Source: Pseudomonadota bacterium (lineage in GTDB: Bacteria; Pseudomonadota; Alphaproteobacteria; Rhizobiales; Xanthobacteraceae). Taken from it: DNA of 64,000 bases. Of the stretch, positions 17,113-26,085 are shown piece after piece; the stretch's first letter is position 1, and each line of letters starts with the position of its first letter. The position numbers and the translations under genes are program-made. A model generated the notes under the pieces. It was given only the letters and a program-made list of their open reading frames with translations, was not told the origin of the DNA and made no database searches. The DNA is taken from assembly GCA_023435725.1 (NCBI GenBank), contig JAEYRD010000027.1, positions 1 to 64,000 on the forward strand, written 5' to 3'.

Positions 17113-18090
17113 ATGCGACGATCTCTTAATTTGCTGAAGGTTCTGGCTCTGGGAGCGGCCTGTCTGGCGGCTTCAACCGCGGCGGCCCAGGATTTTCCGA
17201 CCCGGCCGATCAAGATCGTCGTGCCCGCCGCTGCCGGCGGCCCCACGCACATCACTGCGCAGATGCTCGCGGAATAGATGCAGGCATCGCTCGGCCAGCC
17301 GGTGATCGTCGAGCCAAAGCCCGGCGCCGGGAACAATCTTGGCGCGGACTTTGTCGCGAAAAGTGCACCGGATGGTTACACGCTCCTGTTTGCCACAACC
17401 GGCACGCACGCGATCAACCAGACACTGTTCAAGAAGCTGCCGTTCGATCCGATCAAGGATTTCGAGCCGGTTTCGCTGGTGGTGCAATATCCACTGTTGC
17501 TCGTTGTTTCGTCGAGCTTGCCGGTGAACTCGGTCAAGGAACTGATCGAGTACGCCAAGAAAAATCCCGGAAAGCTCAATCGCGCATCCGGTGGAATGGG
17601 TACGTCGATGCATCTGTCGGGCGAATTGTTCGTCAAGATGGCCGACATCGATGCACCTCATATTCCATACAAGGGCAGTGCGCCTGCGCTCAGCGATCTC
17701 ATGGGCGGACATGTTCAGCTAATGTTTGACTCCATGATTACGGCCATGCCGCTCGTTGAGGGTGGTCAATTACGCGCGCTGGCAGTCACAGGCAAAAAGC
17801 GCTCTCCCGTGCTTCCCGACGTGCCAACCATCGCCGAAAGCGGGCTGCCGGACTACGAGGCGACTGGCTGGACCGGCATAGTGGTGCCGGCGGGGACGCC
17901 GCGGGATGTCATCATGAAGCTGAATGGCGCGATCGTGGCTGCGATCAAGTCTCCCGCTGTGCAGGAGGCATTCAGGAAGCAGGCGGCAGAACCCGTTGGT
18001 TCGTCACCGGAAGAGTTTGCCGCGTTCATCCGCCAGGAAACCGACAAGTGGGGTGCCACCATTCGTGCCGCGGGCATCAGTGCTGACTGA
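17113..18090 (+). pseudogene. Bug-type tripartite tricarboxylate receptor, nonsense mutation
   Basis: A periplasmic solute-binding protein of the TctC/Bug family. A signal peptide (LNLLKVLALGAACLAASTAAAQ) is followed by DFPTRPIKIVVPAAAGGP and, after a break, GQPVIVEPKPGAGNNLGADFVAKSAPDGYTLLF. Codon 55 is TAG (17275-17277); related proteins have a basic residue here (LAEKM), so a single A-to-T change of AAG would explain it. The next codon is ATG, but a restart there would lack the signal peptide and so could not reach the periplasm. No membrane subunits (TctA/TctB) are nearby, which is normal for orphan Bug proteins. Sequencing error is the main alternative. Confidence 0.8.
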
Positions 18091-18131
18091 CCTTTGTCAT
18101 CTGTCATTCCTGAATCGGAAGAAGAGCGCTC

Positions 18132-19184
18132 ATGCTTCAATCCCTGGTCTCCGAGAAGAAAATCGATTGTGACGTTCATGTCACGTTGCCGACGACAGCG
18201 AAGCTGGTGCCGTATCTCGACGCCTACTGGCGCGAGCAGGTCACCACGCGTGGAATCGATCGTCTGGAACTGACCAGCGACATCTCGAACATCAGTCCGG
18301 CCTTGCGGCCGGACTGGAAGGCGAGCAGCGATGTCGAGACAGTCCGGACGCTGGCGCTGGAACCGTTCGGCACCGATATCGCCATCTGCAACTGCCTTTA
18401 CGGCGCTCAGGCGGTCTACAATGCAGACCTCGCCGTGGCGTTGTGCCGTGCGATGAATGACTGGCTTGCCGAAGAGTTCCTGAGCAAGGACGAACGGCTG
18501 CGCGGATCGATCGTCTTACCCTGGCAGCATCCCGAAAAGGCTGCCCTGGAAATCGAGCGGCTCGCATCCGACCGGCGATTTGTTCAGGTGTCGATGATCG
18601 CCATGGGCGATATGCCGCTCGGCCATCGCGCCCTCTGGCCGATCTATGCGGCCGCCGAGGCCCACGGCTTTGCAGTCGGGATACATGCCGGCACCGCCTA
18701 TCGGTTTGCCCCCTGGACCAATGGATGGCCTTCCTATCACATCGAGGATCAGGCCGCGCAAAGCGTCGGTGTGCAGACGCAATTGCTCAGTCTGATTACC
18801 GAAGGTGTGTTCGAAGAATACCCGAAGCTGAAGGTCGTGTTGATAGATTCCGGCGTGACATGGCTTCCGCCGTTCCTGTGGCGCATTGACAAGCTCTGGC
18901 GGGGCCTGCGGATGGAAGTTCCGTGGCTCAAGAGGTCTCCAACAGAAATTGTATCGGAGCATGTACGCCTGACGCTGCAGCCGTTCGATGGCCCCAACGA
19001 TGCGCAAGTGATTCAGGAATTGGTCGCGCAGATTGGTGAGCACATGCTGCTCTTCTCAACCGACTATCCCCGTTGGAATTTCGACGGTACCGACGCTGTG
19101 CCGCTAAGAGGGCAGCCGGATCTGATGCGAAAGCTTCGCACGGAAAATCCTTTTGAAACCTACGCTCGGCTGCGGGAGGTCTGA
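18132..19184 (+). CDS. amidohydrolase 2 family protein (first of two)
   Basis: A 350-residue metal-dependent hydrolase/decarboxylase of the ACMSD-like TIM-barrel group. The N-terminal metal motif is KKIDCDVHVTLP (about 9-20), the mid-barrel histidine is in GIHAGTAYR (about 180), and the C-terminal Asp is in LLFSTDYPRW (about 310). Members hydrolyse or decarboxylate cyclic or aromatic acids. It shares the same plan (HxGxGG-like loop, WRIDKLW, FSTDYP) with the next gene, so the two are paralogues, perhaps subunits. One base separates its stop from the next start. Confidence 0.88.
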   Translation: MLQSLVSEKKIDCDVHVTLPTTAKLVPYLDAYWREQVTTRGIDRLELTSDISNISPALRPDWKASSDVETVRTLALEPFGTDIAICNCLYGAQAVYNADLAVALCRAMNDWLAEEFLSKDERLRGSIVLPWQHPEKAALEIERLASDRRFVQVSMIAMGDMPLGHRALWPIYAAAEAHGFAVGIHAGTAYRFAPWTNGWPSYHIEDQAAQSVGVQTQLLSLITEGVFEEYPKLKVVLIDSGVTWLPPFLWRIDKLWRGLRMEVPWLKRSPTEIVSEHVRLTLQPFDGPNDAQVIQELVAQIGEHMLLFSTDYPRWNFDGTDAVPLRGQPDLMRKLRTENPFETYARLREV

Positions 19185-19185
19185 C

Positions 19186-20289
19186 ATGACGGTGATCGAG
19201 AGTCCTCAGGCGGGAGTCGCCAAGAAGGTGGATGCCGGAATCGTCGATTGCGATATTCATCCGCTTCCGAAGAGCCCCAAAAGCCTGTACCCGTTTCTGC
19301 CCAAGCGGTGGCAGGAGCATTCCGAGCAATTCGGCGGGCATCTGCGGCAACCCTTCATTAACACGACGCAGTATCCGCGTTCGGCGCCGTTGATTTGTCG
19401 CCGCGATGCATGGCCACCATCCGGTGGGCCCCCGGGCTCCGATCTCGACTTCATGCGGGAGCAGCATCTCGATCCGTTTAACATCATCAACGGCATTCTC
19501 ATCCCGCTGTTCGGAAACGTTGGAAGCGAGCGTAACCTCGGCTACGCCGAGGCGCTCGCCACGGCGCACAACGATTGGCAGATAGCGGAGTGGCTGGACA
19601 AGGAACCGCGCCTGCGCGGCACGCTTGTCGTTTCGCAGGACGATCCCGTTGCCGCGGTCAAGGAAATCGAACGCTGCGCACGAGACCGCCGCTTTGTGCA
19701 GATCATGCTGGCGCCGCGCAGCAGCGAGCCGCTCGGGCGGCAACGTTACTGGCCGATCTATGAAGCGGCCGAAGCTCACGATCTGCCGCTTGGCATTCAT
19801 TCCTATGGCATCGGCGGTCACGCGTCGACAGGTGGCGGCTGGCCGTCATTCTATATGGAAGAACATTACGCCACCACGATGGGCGGACCGGCGACCATGA
19901 GCAGCCTCGTTTTTGAAGGTGTGTTCGAGCGATTTCCCACGCTCAGGGTTGTTTTGGTGGAAATCGGCTTCGCGTGGGTGCCCAGTTTTGTCTGGCGCAT
20001 GGATCGTTTGTGGGAACGGATGCGCAGCGAGGTCCCTCATCTGATTCACCCGCCGTCACATTATGCGAAGCGAAATTTCTGGTACACGACCCAACCGATG
20101 GAGGAGCCGGGCGGGCAAAACGACTTGCGCCGCACTTTTGATTGGGTCGGCTGGGACCGGCTGCTGTTCTCCACCGACTATCCGCATTGGGATCAGGACG
20201 ATCCTGCGTACGCCTTCAACGTCAAGCTGACGCCTACAGAGCGCCGGCAAATCTGCCGCGACAACGCCGAACAGTTCTACCGGTTCTGA
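19186..20289 (+). CDS. amidohydrolase 2 family protein (second of two)
   Basis: A 367-residue paralogue of the previous gene. Metal-binding motifs: GIVDCDIHPLPKSPKSLYPF (about 15-34), GIHSYGIGGHASTGGGWPSFYMEEH (about 205) and LLFSTDYPHWDQDDP (about 330); the conserved VWRMDRLWERM helix precedes the last. The start ATG 19186 follows the preceding stop by one base, indicating coupling. With the two Rieske genes downstream it suggests breakdown of a cyclic compound, but no ring-opening product can be named. Confidence 0.88.
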   Translation: MTVIESPQAGVAKKVDAGIVDCDIHPLPKSPKSLYPFLPKRWQEHSEQFGGHLRQPFINTTQYPRSAPLICRRDAWPPSGGPPGSDLDFMREQHLDPFNIINGILIPLFGNVGSERNLGYAEALATAHNDWQIAEWLDKEPRLRGTLVVSQDDPVAAVKEIERCARDRRFVQIMLAPRSSEPLGRQRYWPIYEAAEAHDLPLGIHSYGIGGHASTGGGWPSFYMEEHYATTMGGPATMSSLVFEGVFERFPTLRVVLVEIGFAWVPSFVWRMDRLWERMRSEVPHLIHPPSHYAKRNFWYTTQPMEEPGGQNDLRRTFDWVGWDRLLFSTDYPHWDQDDPAYAFNVKLTPTERRQICRDNAEQFYRF

Positions 20290-20291
20290 AC

Positions 20292-20705
20292 ATGCCGAGA
20301 CATCGTATCGCTTTCGTCAAAGAAATCCCGCCAGGGAGCAACAAGGTCGTGAATATCCGCGGCCGTGAAATCTGCGTTTTCAATGTGGGTGGTGACTTTT
20401 TCGCGCTGCTCAATCGTTGCCCGCATGAGGGCGCAAAGCTCAGCCGTGGTGTTGTCGTTGGGTTGCCGGAATCGGAAACGCCCGGCTGTTACAAGCTCTC
20501 GCGGCCTGGTGAAATTCTCCGGTGTCCCTGGCACGGATGGGAATTCGATCTGAAGACAGGCAAGTCGCATTGCGATCCAGAGCGCATGTTCACGAAGCAA
20601 TACAAGACGTGCATCGAGAACGAGACTGTGGTCACAGGACGCGGGCTTCAAGCCGAGACATTCCCGGTCGTCGTCGAAGAGGCAACAGTCTTCGTTGAAA
20701 TGTAA
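20292..20705 (+). CDS. Rieske [2Fe-2S] protein, 137 residues
   Basis: A small soluble Rieske-domain protein. The cluster ligands are visible in RCPHEGAKLSRG (Cys-x-His, about residue 40) and RCPWHGWEFDLKTGKS (Cys-x2-His, about 76). The spacing between boxes is longer than in simple ferredoxins because of an insert (PESETPGCYKLSRPGE), as in the N-terminal Rieske domains of ring-hydroxylating oxygenases, yet the catalytic iron domain is absent. Starts two bases after the amidohydrolase stop. Likely an electron carrier to an oxygenase encoded elsewhere, or a detached oxygenase domain. Confidence 0.85.
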   Translation: MPRHRIAFVKEIPPGSNKVVNIRGREICVFNVGGDFFALLNRCPHEGAKLSRGVVVGLPESETPGCYKLSRPGEILRCPWHGWEFDLKTGKSHCDPERMFTKQYKTCIENETVVTGRGLQAETFPVVVEEATVFVEM

Positions 20706-20751
20706 CCGGCCGTTGCGACATTCCCCACAAGATGCACAAGAAGAGAAGACG

Positions 20752-21072
20752 ATGAGCGAGGACGGTTGGCACGCGATCTGTCAGGATAGCGATCTCGAAG
20801 AAGGCGGGATGTTGCCCTTCGAGGTCGGTGAGCTTCAGATCGCGCTCTACAAGGTGAATGGCGAGATTTTCGCAACCGATAATGTGTGCACGCATGGCAT
20901 GGCGTTGCTGACGGACGGTTTTCTGGATGACGATGTCGTCGAATGTCCGCTGCACGGCGGCATGTTCAACATCAAGACAGGGCAAGCACTGTGTGAGCCG
21001 GTCGATTGCGACGTGAAGGTGTACGAGATCCGGCGGATCGATAGTCGAATCGAGGTTTTGCTTGGCGCGTAG
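20752..21072 (+). CDS. Rieske-type ferredoxin of dioxygenase systems
   Basis: A 106-residue ferredoxin like the small components of aromatic dioxygenases (NdoA/BphF type). Ligand boxes are VCTHGMALLTDG (about 44-55) and ECPLHGGMFNIKTG (about 63-76). The protein begins DGWHAICQDSDLEEG and ends VYEIRRIDSRIEVLLG, as expected. It would pass electrons from a reductase to a terminal oxygenase; neither partner is in the window. Last gene of the IclR-controlled set, 46 bases after the other Rieske gene. Confidence 0.9.
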   Translation: MSEDGWHAICQDSDLEEGGMLPFEVGELQIALYKVNGEIFATDNVCTHGMALLTDGFLDDDVVECPLHGGMFNIKTGQALCEPVDCDVKVYEIRRIDSRIEVLLGA

Positions 21073-21177
21073 TTTGACGGACTAGCGCTGCTGTGGACTG
21101 ATAGGACAAACAGAAACTGCAGGCGCCGGGCAGGTGTTCCATTGGCGGCCAGAGGGCGACCCTAGAAAGGGAGCCGA

Positions 21178-21927
21178 TTACTCCGTCAGGAAGCGAGCGA
21201 TTCCTGCCCGCATGCATGCAAGAATCTGATCCTGTCTTTCTTCGAGGCGGGAGACGGGACCCCCGACGCCGAGGACCAGGTTGCGGCCGAAATTTCGCTT
21301 CGGCAGCAGCATTGCGATCACGCCGGCTTCCTCGACGATGATGTGCTTGGAGAACATGTAACCGTCGCGGCGGATACCGTTGATGATCTTCATCAGTTCG
21401 TCCAGCTCCATATGTTCCTCGGGAGGACAGACTGCATTGATGCGACGAAGCAGGCGAGCGATCTCAACGTCGGTATGACCGCTGAGCAACGTTCGGCCGA
21501 CGCCACTGATGGCGAGTGGCCTGACATCGCCAGGCTTGACCTCAAATCGCAGGCGTTTCCGGGTTTGCAGACAGTGGATGTATTGAGCGTGTAGATCGGA
21601 CTGCGTGCTGATGTTGACGAGCTCGTCGAGCTCCTGATGCACGAAGTCGACGAGCGACAAGATCGCGCTGTCGCCAAACAGTCCCGAGTTCAGCCAGCCA
21701 CCCATCTGCGCGATCCGCATCGTCGGCATGTAGGTTCGGTTGTAGCTGTCGTAGAACAGATACCCCAATGCGACCATGCTCTTCAGGAGCGCCGCGGCAC
21801 TCGAGGTGGGATAGTCGCACTTGGTCGAGATTTCCTTCAGCGATATCGGCCGTTGCACGTCCTCGAAATATTCGAGGACCTCGAAGATCCGCCGGGCCGA
21901 TTTGATGCTGGAGTCGGAGTTGGCCAT
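21178..21927 (-). CDS. IclR-family transcriptional regulator
   Basis: A 249-residue regulator with an N-terminal winged HTH (SARRIFEVLEYFEDVQRPISLKEISTKCDYPTSSAAALLKSM, about 9-51) and a C-terminal ligand domain including ISGVGRTLLSGHTD and VIAMLLPKR. Divergent from the enoyl-CoA hydratase and Liv cluster. An 18-bp palindrome covers its own start codon, and similar sites lie ahead of livK, so autoregulation and control of the cluster are likely. Ligand unknown; probably the transported acid or its CoA ester. Confidence 0.9.
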   Translation of the reverse strand: MANSDSSIKSARRIFEVLEYFEDVQRPISLKEISTKCDYPTSSAAALLKSMVALGYLFYDSYNRTYMPTMRIAQMGGWLNSGLFGDSAILSLVDFVHQELDELVNISTQSDLHAQYIHCLQTRKRLRFEVKPGDVRPLAISGVGRTLLSGHTDVEIARLLRRINAVCPPEEHMELDELMKIINGIRRDGYMFSKHIIVEEAGVIAMLLPKRNFGRNLVLGVGGPVSRLEERQDQILACMRAGIARFLTE

Positions 21928-21944
21928 TTACATATATGTGTAAA
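21927..21944. promoter_or_regulatory. palindromic operator at the IclR start codon
   Basis: TTTACATATATGTGTAAA is an 18-bp inverted repeat whose two 6-bp arms are perfect. Its first base is the A of the IclR ATG on the minus strand. A closely similar sequence (15 of 18 bases) stands at 22796-22813, before livK. Position and sharing point to the IclR protein at 21178 as the binder. Confidence 0.6.
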
Positions 21945-22012
21945 TAATTCTCTGTGGAGCTAACCACCGGCATGTGGCAGCGTCAACCCAATTCAAGGGA
22001 GTCTGCCGACTT

Positions 22013-22795
22013 ATGGAACACGTTCTGCTTCAACGCCTCCAGCATGCCGTTCTGACCATTTCGTTCAACCGACCGGAGGCCCGCAATGCCTGGAATCATG
22101 CGCTGGAGGATGCGCTTCGGGAGGCCCTGTTGGCCGCCGACGCCAATCCGGAAGTGCGCGTGATAGTCCTGACAGGCGCGGGCAAGACCTTTTGCCCCGG
22201 CCCGGATCCGAAGGCGATTTCTTCCGGCCAGAGCCACCGCGAGGTCGAGCCCTCGAGCGACGATTTCGGCCAAAGATACAGCTACATGCTGGGTCTCCGG
22301 AAGCCCTTGGTTGCCGCGATCAATGGTGCGGCGGCGGGCGTCGGGTTTTGCCTGACGCTCTATTGCGACCTCAGGTTTATCGCCGAAAACGCGAAGATAA
22401 CGACCGCTTTTTCCCGGCGCGGGCTTGTGGCCGAGCACGGCAGTGCGTGGATGCTCCCGCGCTTGATCGGCTGGATGAATGCCGCCGATCTCCTGCTGTC
22501 GGGGCGTGTTCTGTCCGGCCGCGAAGCCGAGGCGATCGGATTGGCCCGCTGTCTGGCGGGGGAGGACTTTCTGGCCGGCGTCGAGGCCTACGCCTGCGAC
22601 CTGGCGCAGCATTGCTCGCCTCGTTCGATGATGATTATCAAGCAGCAGCTGCGCCAGGCCTGGTCGCAGTCTCTGGCTCAGGCCACGGCTCTGTCGACGC
22701 ATGAAACCAGCCGCTGCATCGGGTCCGAAGACGTCGCTGAGGGAATGGCGCATTTCCTCGAAAAGCGTCCGGCGCGATTCTCGCCACTTCCATGA
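22013..22795 (+). CDS. enoyl-CoA hydratase/isomerase
   Basis: A 260-residue crotonase. Oxyanion-hole segments are LTGAGKTFCPGPDPKAIS (about 50-67) and NGAAAGVGFCLTLYCD (about 103-118), and catalytic-type Glu is present in RGLVAEHGSAWMLPRLIG (about 137-154). ATG 22013 is preceded by AAGGGA at 10-15 bases; an upstream in-frame ATG at 21974 has no such site. Likely hydrates an unsaturated CoA ester in the pathway encoded downstream. It is separated from livK by 254 bases that contain operator-like sites, so it may be a separate transcript under the same regulator. Confidence 0.9.
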   Translation: MEHVLLQRLQHAVLTISFNRPEARNAWNHALEDALREALLAADANPEVRVIVLTGAGKTFCPGPDPKAISSGQSHREVEPSSDDFGQRYSYMLGLRKPLVAAINGAAAGVGFCLTLYCDLRFIAENAKITTAFSRRGLVAEHGSAWMLPRLIGWMNAADLLLSGRVLSGREAEAIGLARCLAGEDFLAGVEAYACDLAQHCSPRSMMIIKQQLRQAWSQSLAQATALSTHETSRCIGSEDVAEGMAHFLEKRPARFSPLP

Positions 22796-22833
22796 TTTAC
22801 ATATATATAGAAATGATCACACATATGAGTAAA
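22796..22833. promoter_or_regulatory. two IclR-type operator copies ahead of the liv cluster
   Basis: Two 18-bp sites spaced 20 bases start-to-start: 22796-22813 matches the palindrome at the IclR start codon in 15 of 18 bases, and 22816-22833 matches in 14 of 18. The doubled, helically phased arrangement is typical of IclR tetramer binding. The sites lie about 220 bases before livK. Confidence 0.55.
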
Positions 22834-23049
22834 GTATAGACTCTGCCGGATGCACCGCTTAGGGTTCTCTCGAAGCGCGACGGAAGGCGCGCGTCGGGAG
22901 GAGCCAACGTTCTGGTCCATCGCAGGCTGTAGTGCCGTCGGGGCCGTTTCAAACAACAATGAGCGTCACGGCCATCGCCCATTCGGGGCGATGTGAGGCC
23001 AACCGTCACCGGAAGGTCCGCAGGCGCTCGCGAAAAAAAGGGAGGCGTT

Positions 23050-24189
23050 ATGAAGTTCGGAATGAAGGTGGCCGCTACAGTCCTCGTGTCGGCGTTGCTC
23101 GGCGGAACGGCTGCTTTCGCGCAGCACCCGGTCAAGATCGGCGTTGTCCTGCCCTTGACCGGTCCGACGGCCGGCTACGGCAAGGACGGCAAGATGGGCG
23201 CCGAGCTTGCGCTGGAGGAGATCAATGGCGCAGGCGGCATCCTTGGCGGCCGCAAGCTCGAGCTGATGTACGACGACGAGAAGGGCACGCCGCAGGACGG
23301 TGTTGCCGCCGTCCAGAAGCTGATGACCCAGGGCCGGGTGAAGGCGGTCATCGCCGGCATGAACAGCTCCATCACGCTGGCGGAAAGCGCGATTACGAAG
23401 AACAAGGTTCTTCACGTCAATCCGGGTGCGCAAGCTGACGCGATCACCGAGCAGGGATCGCCGTGGCTGTTTCAGGTCAACAACACCGCCAGCACCAACT
23501 CCACGATCTTCCACAAATACCTGATCGGCACGCTCAAGCCGAAGACCATCGCCTATATGGGCGAGAACACCGAGTTCAACAAAGCGGTGCTCGAGAATCT
23601 CAAGCGTTCGCTCGAGGGAAGCAGCACAAAGCTGGTCGAAGTCGCCAACTATGACGCATCGACAACGGACTTCACGTCGATCGTTACCAGGCTGAAGGCG
23701 GCCAATCCGGAGATGCTGTACGTGGTCGATGCCTATCCCGCCCGCACGGCCCAGATATGGAAGCAGATCCGGCAGCAGGGCGGCTTCCCGATGGAAGCGC
23801 ACTCGACCGGCACCGTTCAGGCTTCGGCGATCGTTCCCGCGGAAGGTGCCATGGAAGGCGTCGTGACAGGCGACATCTTCATCGCGGAGGGCGCCACCGG
23901 TGAGATGGCCGATTTCATCAAGAAGTTCCAGGCCAAGAACAATGTGGACCCGAACAAGGTCAGTCTCGTGGTCTACGAGGCCGTGAAGCTCATCGCGGCA
24001 GCCATGGACAAGGCCGGCACGGACAGCAACTACGACCTGATCTCCAAGACCATCCGCGACAATGCCTGGAAGACTCCGCGCGGATCGTTGGCCTTCGATG
24101 CGAAGGGGCGCGCCAAGGCTCCTTACTTCTACATCCAGGTCGTGAAGGGCAAGGACGTCGCTTTGCGAGAATCCTTCGAGGTGAAGTAA
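23050..24189 (+). CDS. branched-chain amino acid-type ABC transporter, periplasmic binding protein
   Basis: A 379-residue LivK-like protein. The signal peptide (KVAATVLVSALLGGTAAFA, about 6-24) is followed by HPVKIGVVLPLTGPTAGYGKDGKMGAELALEEINGAGG, the classic start of this family, and later AITEQGSPWLFQ and DTSNYDLISKTIRDN-like segments. Within this family, members in catabolic clusters often bind aromatic or alicyclic acids rather than amino acids. Start ATG 23050 has the site GGAGGCG just upstream. First gene of an unbroken transporter set. Confidence 0.92.
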   Translation: MKFGMKVAATVLVSALLGGTAAFAQHPVKIGVVLPLTGPTAGYGKDGKMGAELALEEINGAGGILGGRKLELMYDDEKGTPQDGVAAVQKLMTQGRVKAVIAGMNSSITLAESAITKNKVLHVNPGAQADAITEQGSPWLFQVNNTASTNSTIFHKYLIGTLKPKTIAYMGENTEFNKAVLENLKRSLEGSSTKLVEVANYDASTTDFTSIVTRLKAANPEMLYVVDAYPARTAQIWKQIRQQGGFPMEAHSTGTVQASAIVPAEGAMEGVVTGDIFIAEGATGEMADFIKKFQAKNNVDPNKVSLVVYEAVKLIAAAMDKAGTDSNYDLISKTIRDNAWKTPRGSLAFDAKGRAKAPYFYIQVVKGKDVALRESFEVK

Positions 24190-24205
24190 GTCGAAGGGCC
24201 GGACG

Positions 24206-25081
24206 ATGGACCTGCTTGTTCAGACGATCATCAATGGTCTGATCCTCGGATCAGGTTACGCACTCGTCGCGGTCGGGCTGACGATCATCTTCGGCACGCT
24301 GCACATCGTGAACTTCGCGCACGGGGCGTTCTTCGCCCTGGGCGCGTACGCGGTGCTCCAGCTCGAAAATGCCGGCATTCCCTACCTCCTGTGCATTCCA
24401 TTGGCGGTGATCGTCGTCGCGATCATCGGATTCGTTCTCGAGCTCACCATCGTTCAGCGGGCGCTCTACGATCGCGGCGAGCACGGCTCCATCATCATCA
24501 CGTTCGCGCTGTCCCAGGCGATCGTGGCGGCGATCGTGCTGGTGATTGGTCCAGACCCGCTGCCGGTGAAATCTCCGTTCGGACAAACGGCGATCTCCGT
24601 CTTCGGCTTCTTCATTTCGGCACAGCGTCTCTTCATCGCGGGCACGTCCATCGCCGTCCTGATGGGTTTCTCGCTCTGGCTTCGGTACTCGATCAAGGGG
24701 CAGCAGATTCTGGCGATCTCCCAGAACCCGAAAGGGGCGCTGTACTCGGGCATCAACGTGCCGCGGCTGCGGGCTCTATCGTTCCTGCTCGGAGTCTCCG
24801 CGGCCGGTCTCGCTGGCGGCCTGATTGCACCGTTGATCTCGGCCTTCCCGACGATGGGTGATGCCAACGTGATCGTGGCCTTTACGGTGGTCATCCTGGG
24901 GGGACTCGGCAGCATCGGCGGTGCGCTGCTGGGTGCACTGGTCATCGGTTTGGCCAACTCGATGTTCGAGACCTACGTCTCGGTCTCCTGGACACCGGCG
25001 CTGGGGTGGATCCTCGTGATCTTCGTCCTGCTGTTCTGGCCGCAGGGTCTTCTGGGCCGCCCTGAACTCAACAGACATTAG
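24206..25081 (+). CDS. livH: Liv-type ABC transporter permease LivH
   Basis: A 291-residue inner-membrane protein with about eight hydrophobic helices. It begins DLLVQTIINGLILGSGYALVAVGLTIIFG, the LivH signature, followed by NFAHGAFFALGAY. The ABC-contact loop lies near VAFTVVILGGLGSIGGALLGALV (about 225-247). Forms the translocation path with LivM. Sixteen bases after livK; two bases before livM. Confidence 0.93.
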   Translation: MDLLVQTIINGLILGSGYALVAVGLTIIFGTLHIVNFAHGAFFALGAYAVLQLENAGIPYLLCIPLAVIVVAIIGFVLELTIVQRALYDRGEHGSIIITFALSQAIVAAIVLVIGPDPLPVKSPFGQTAISVFGFFISAQRLFIAGTSIAVLMGFSLWLRYSIKGQQILAISQNPKGALYSGINVPRLRALSFLLGVSAAGLAGGLIAPLISAFPTMGDANVIVAFTVVILGGLGSIGGALLGALVIGLANSMFETYVSVSWTPALGWILVIFVLLFWPQGLLGRPELNRH

Positions 25082-25083
25082 TC

Positions 25084-26085
25084 ATGACAGAATCCTCAAT
25101 CGCTCTGAAAGAGCAGGGCTCGCGCGGCGTCGTTCCCTGGAAGCAGGTCCTGCTGCTTGGCTCGGTCGTGGCGCTCGTCCTCGGCATCGGCCTTGGCGCA
25201 GACAGCCCGTTTCTGTTGAGCCTCGCCGGCTATACCTGCGGCTTTGCGCTGTTCGCGCTCAGCGTCAACGTCATGCTCGGCGGCATCGGCGAGGTGCCGC
25301 TCGGTCACTGCATGTTCTTCGGCATCGGGGCTTATGCCCCGGCCATCGCGATGAACCATCTCGGGCTGCCCTACGAGGCCGGTATCCTGCTCGGCATGGG
25401 ATTTTCCGCGGTGCTGGCCGTGCTGATCGGATGGCTGACGCTGAAACTGACGGGCGCCTACTTCTCGATCGTGTCCTGGGGGCTTTCGGGCGTGGCGATG
25501 GTCACGGCGCTCAATCTGGAAATCACCGGCGGTCCCCTTGGATTGTTCGGGTTCACCCGGCTCGCGATCGGTCCGTTCGATCTCTCCGATCCACGGACCT
25601 ACTTTTTCGCGACGGCCGCGATTCTGCTCCTTGTGCTGATCGTGCTGGCCAATGTCCGCAGCTCGCGTTTCGGAAACACCCTCGAAAGCATCCGCCAGGG
25701 ACGACATCTGGCGCAATCGCTCGGGATCAACGTCTTCCGGGAACGGCTGAAGGCCCTTGTCTTCAGTGCCCCGATCGCGGCGCTGGCGGGGGGGCTGTGC
25801 ATTCCCTACACCCAGATTGTCACACCCGAGGTCATGTCGGTTCTGCGTACCGTCGATGCACTGCTGGCTGTGTTGATCGGCGGCACCGGGCTGCTGTTCG
25901 GTCCGGTCATCGGCGCAGTGATCTTCACGATCCTGCCGCAGTTCCTGCACTTCGACCCGAATGTGAAGGTCCTGGTCTTCTCGCTGATCATCATCTTCAT
26001 CATGGTCGTCGCTCCCGGCGGTCTCCATCAGCTGTTCAAGGTGATCGAGCGCCGTCTCGAGAAGCGCAGCGAGGACCGGGCATGA
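25084..26085 (+). CDS. livM: Liv-type ABC transporter permease LivM
   Basis: A 333-residue permease with about nine membrane segments. Recognisable are LSVNVMLGGIGEVPLGHCMFFGIGAYAPA (about 61-88) and the cytoplasmic contact loop ESIRQGRHLAQSLGINVFRERLKALVFSAPIAALAGGL, with ALLAVLIGGTGLLFGPVIGA near 265. The stop codon overlaps the livG ATG by four bases (ATGA), a sign of translational coupling. Confidence 0.93.
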   Translation: MTESSIALKEQGSRGVVPWKQVLLLGSVVALVLGIGLGADSPFLLSLAGYTCGFALFALSVNVMLGGIGEVPLGHCMFFGIGAYAPAIAMNHLGLPYEAGILLGMGFSAVLAVLIGWLTLKLTGAYFSIVSWGLSGVAMVTALNLEITGGPLGLFGFTRLAIGPFDLSDPRTYFFATAAILLLVLIVLANVRSSRFGNTLESIRQGRHLAQSLGINVFRERLKALVFSAPIAALAGGLCIPYTQIVTPEVMSVLRTVDALLAVLIGGTGLLFGPVIGAVIFTILPQFLHFDPNVKVLVFSLIIIFIMVVAPGGLHQLFKVIERRLEKRSEDRA

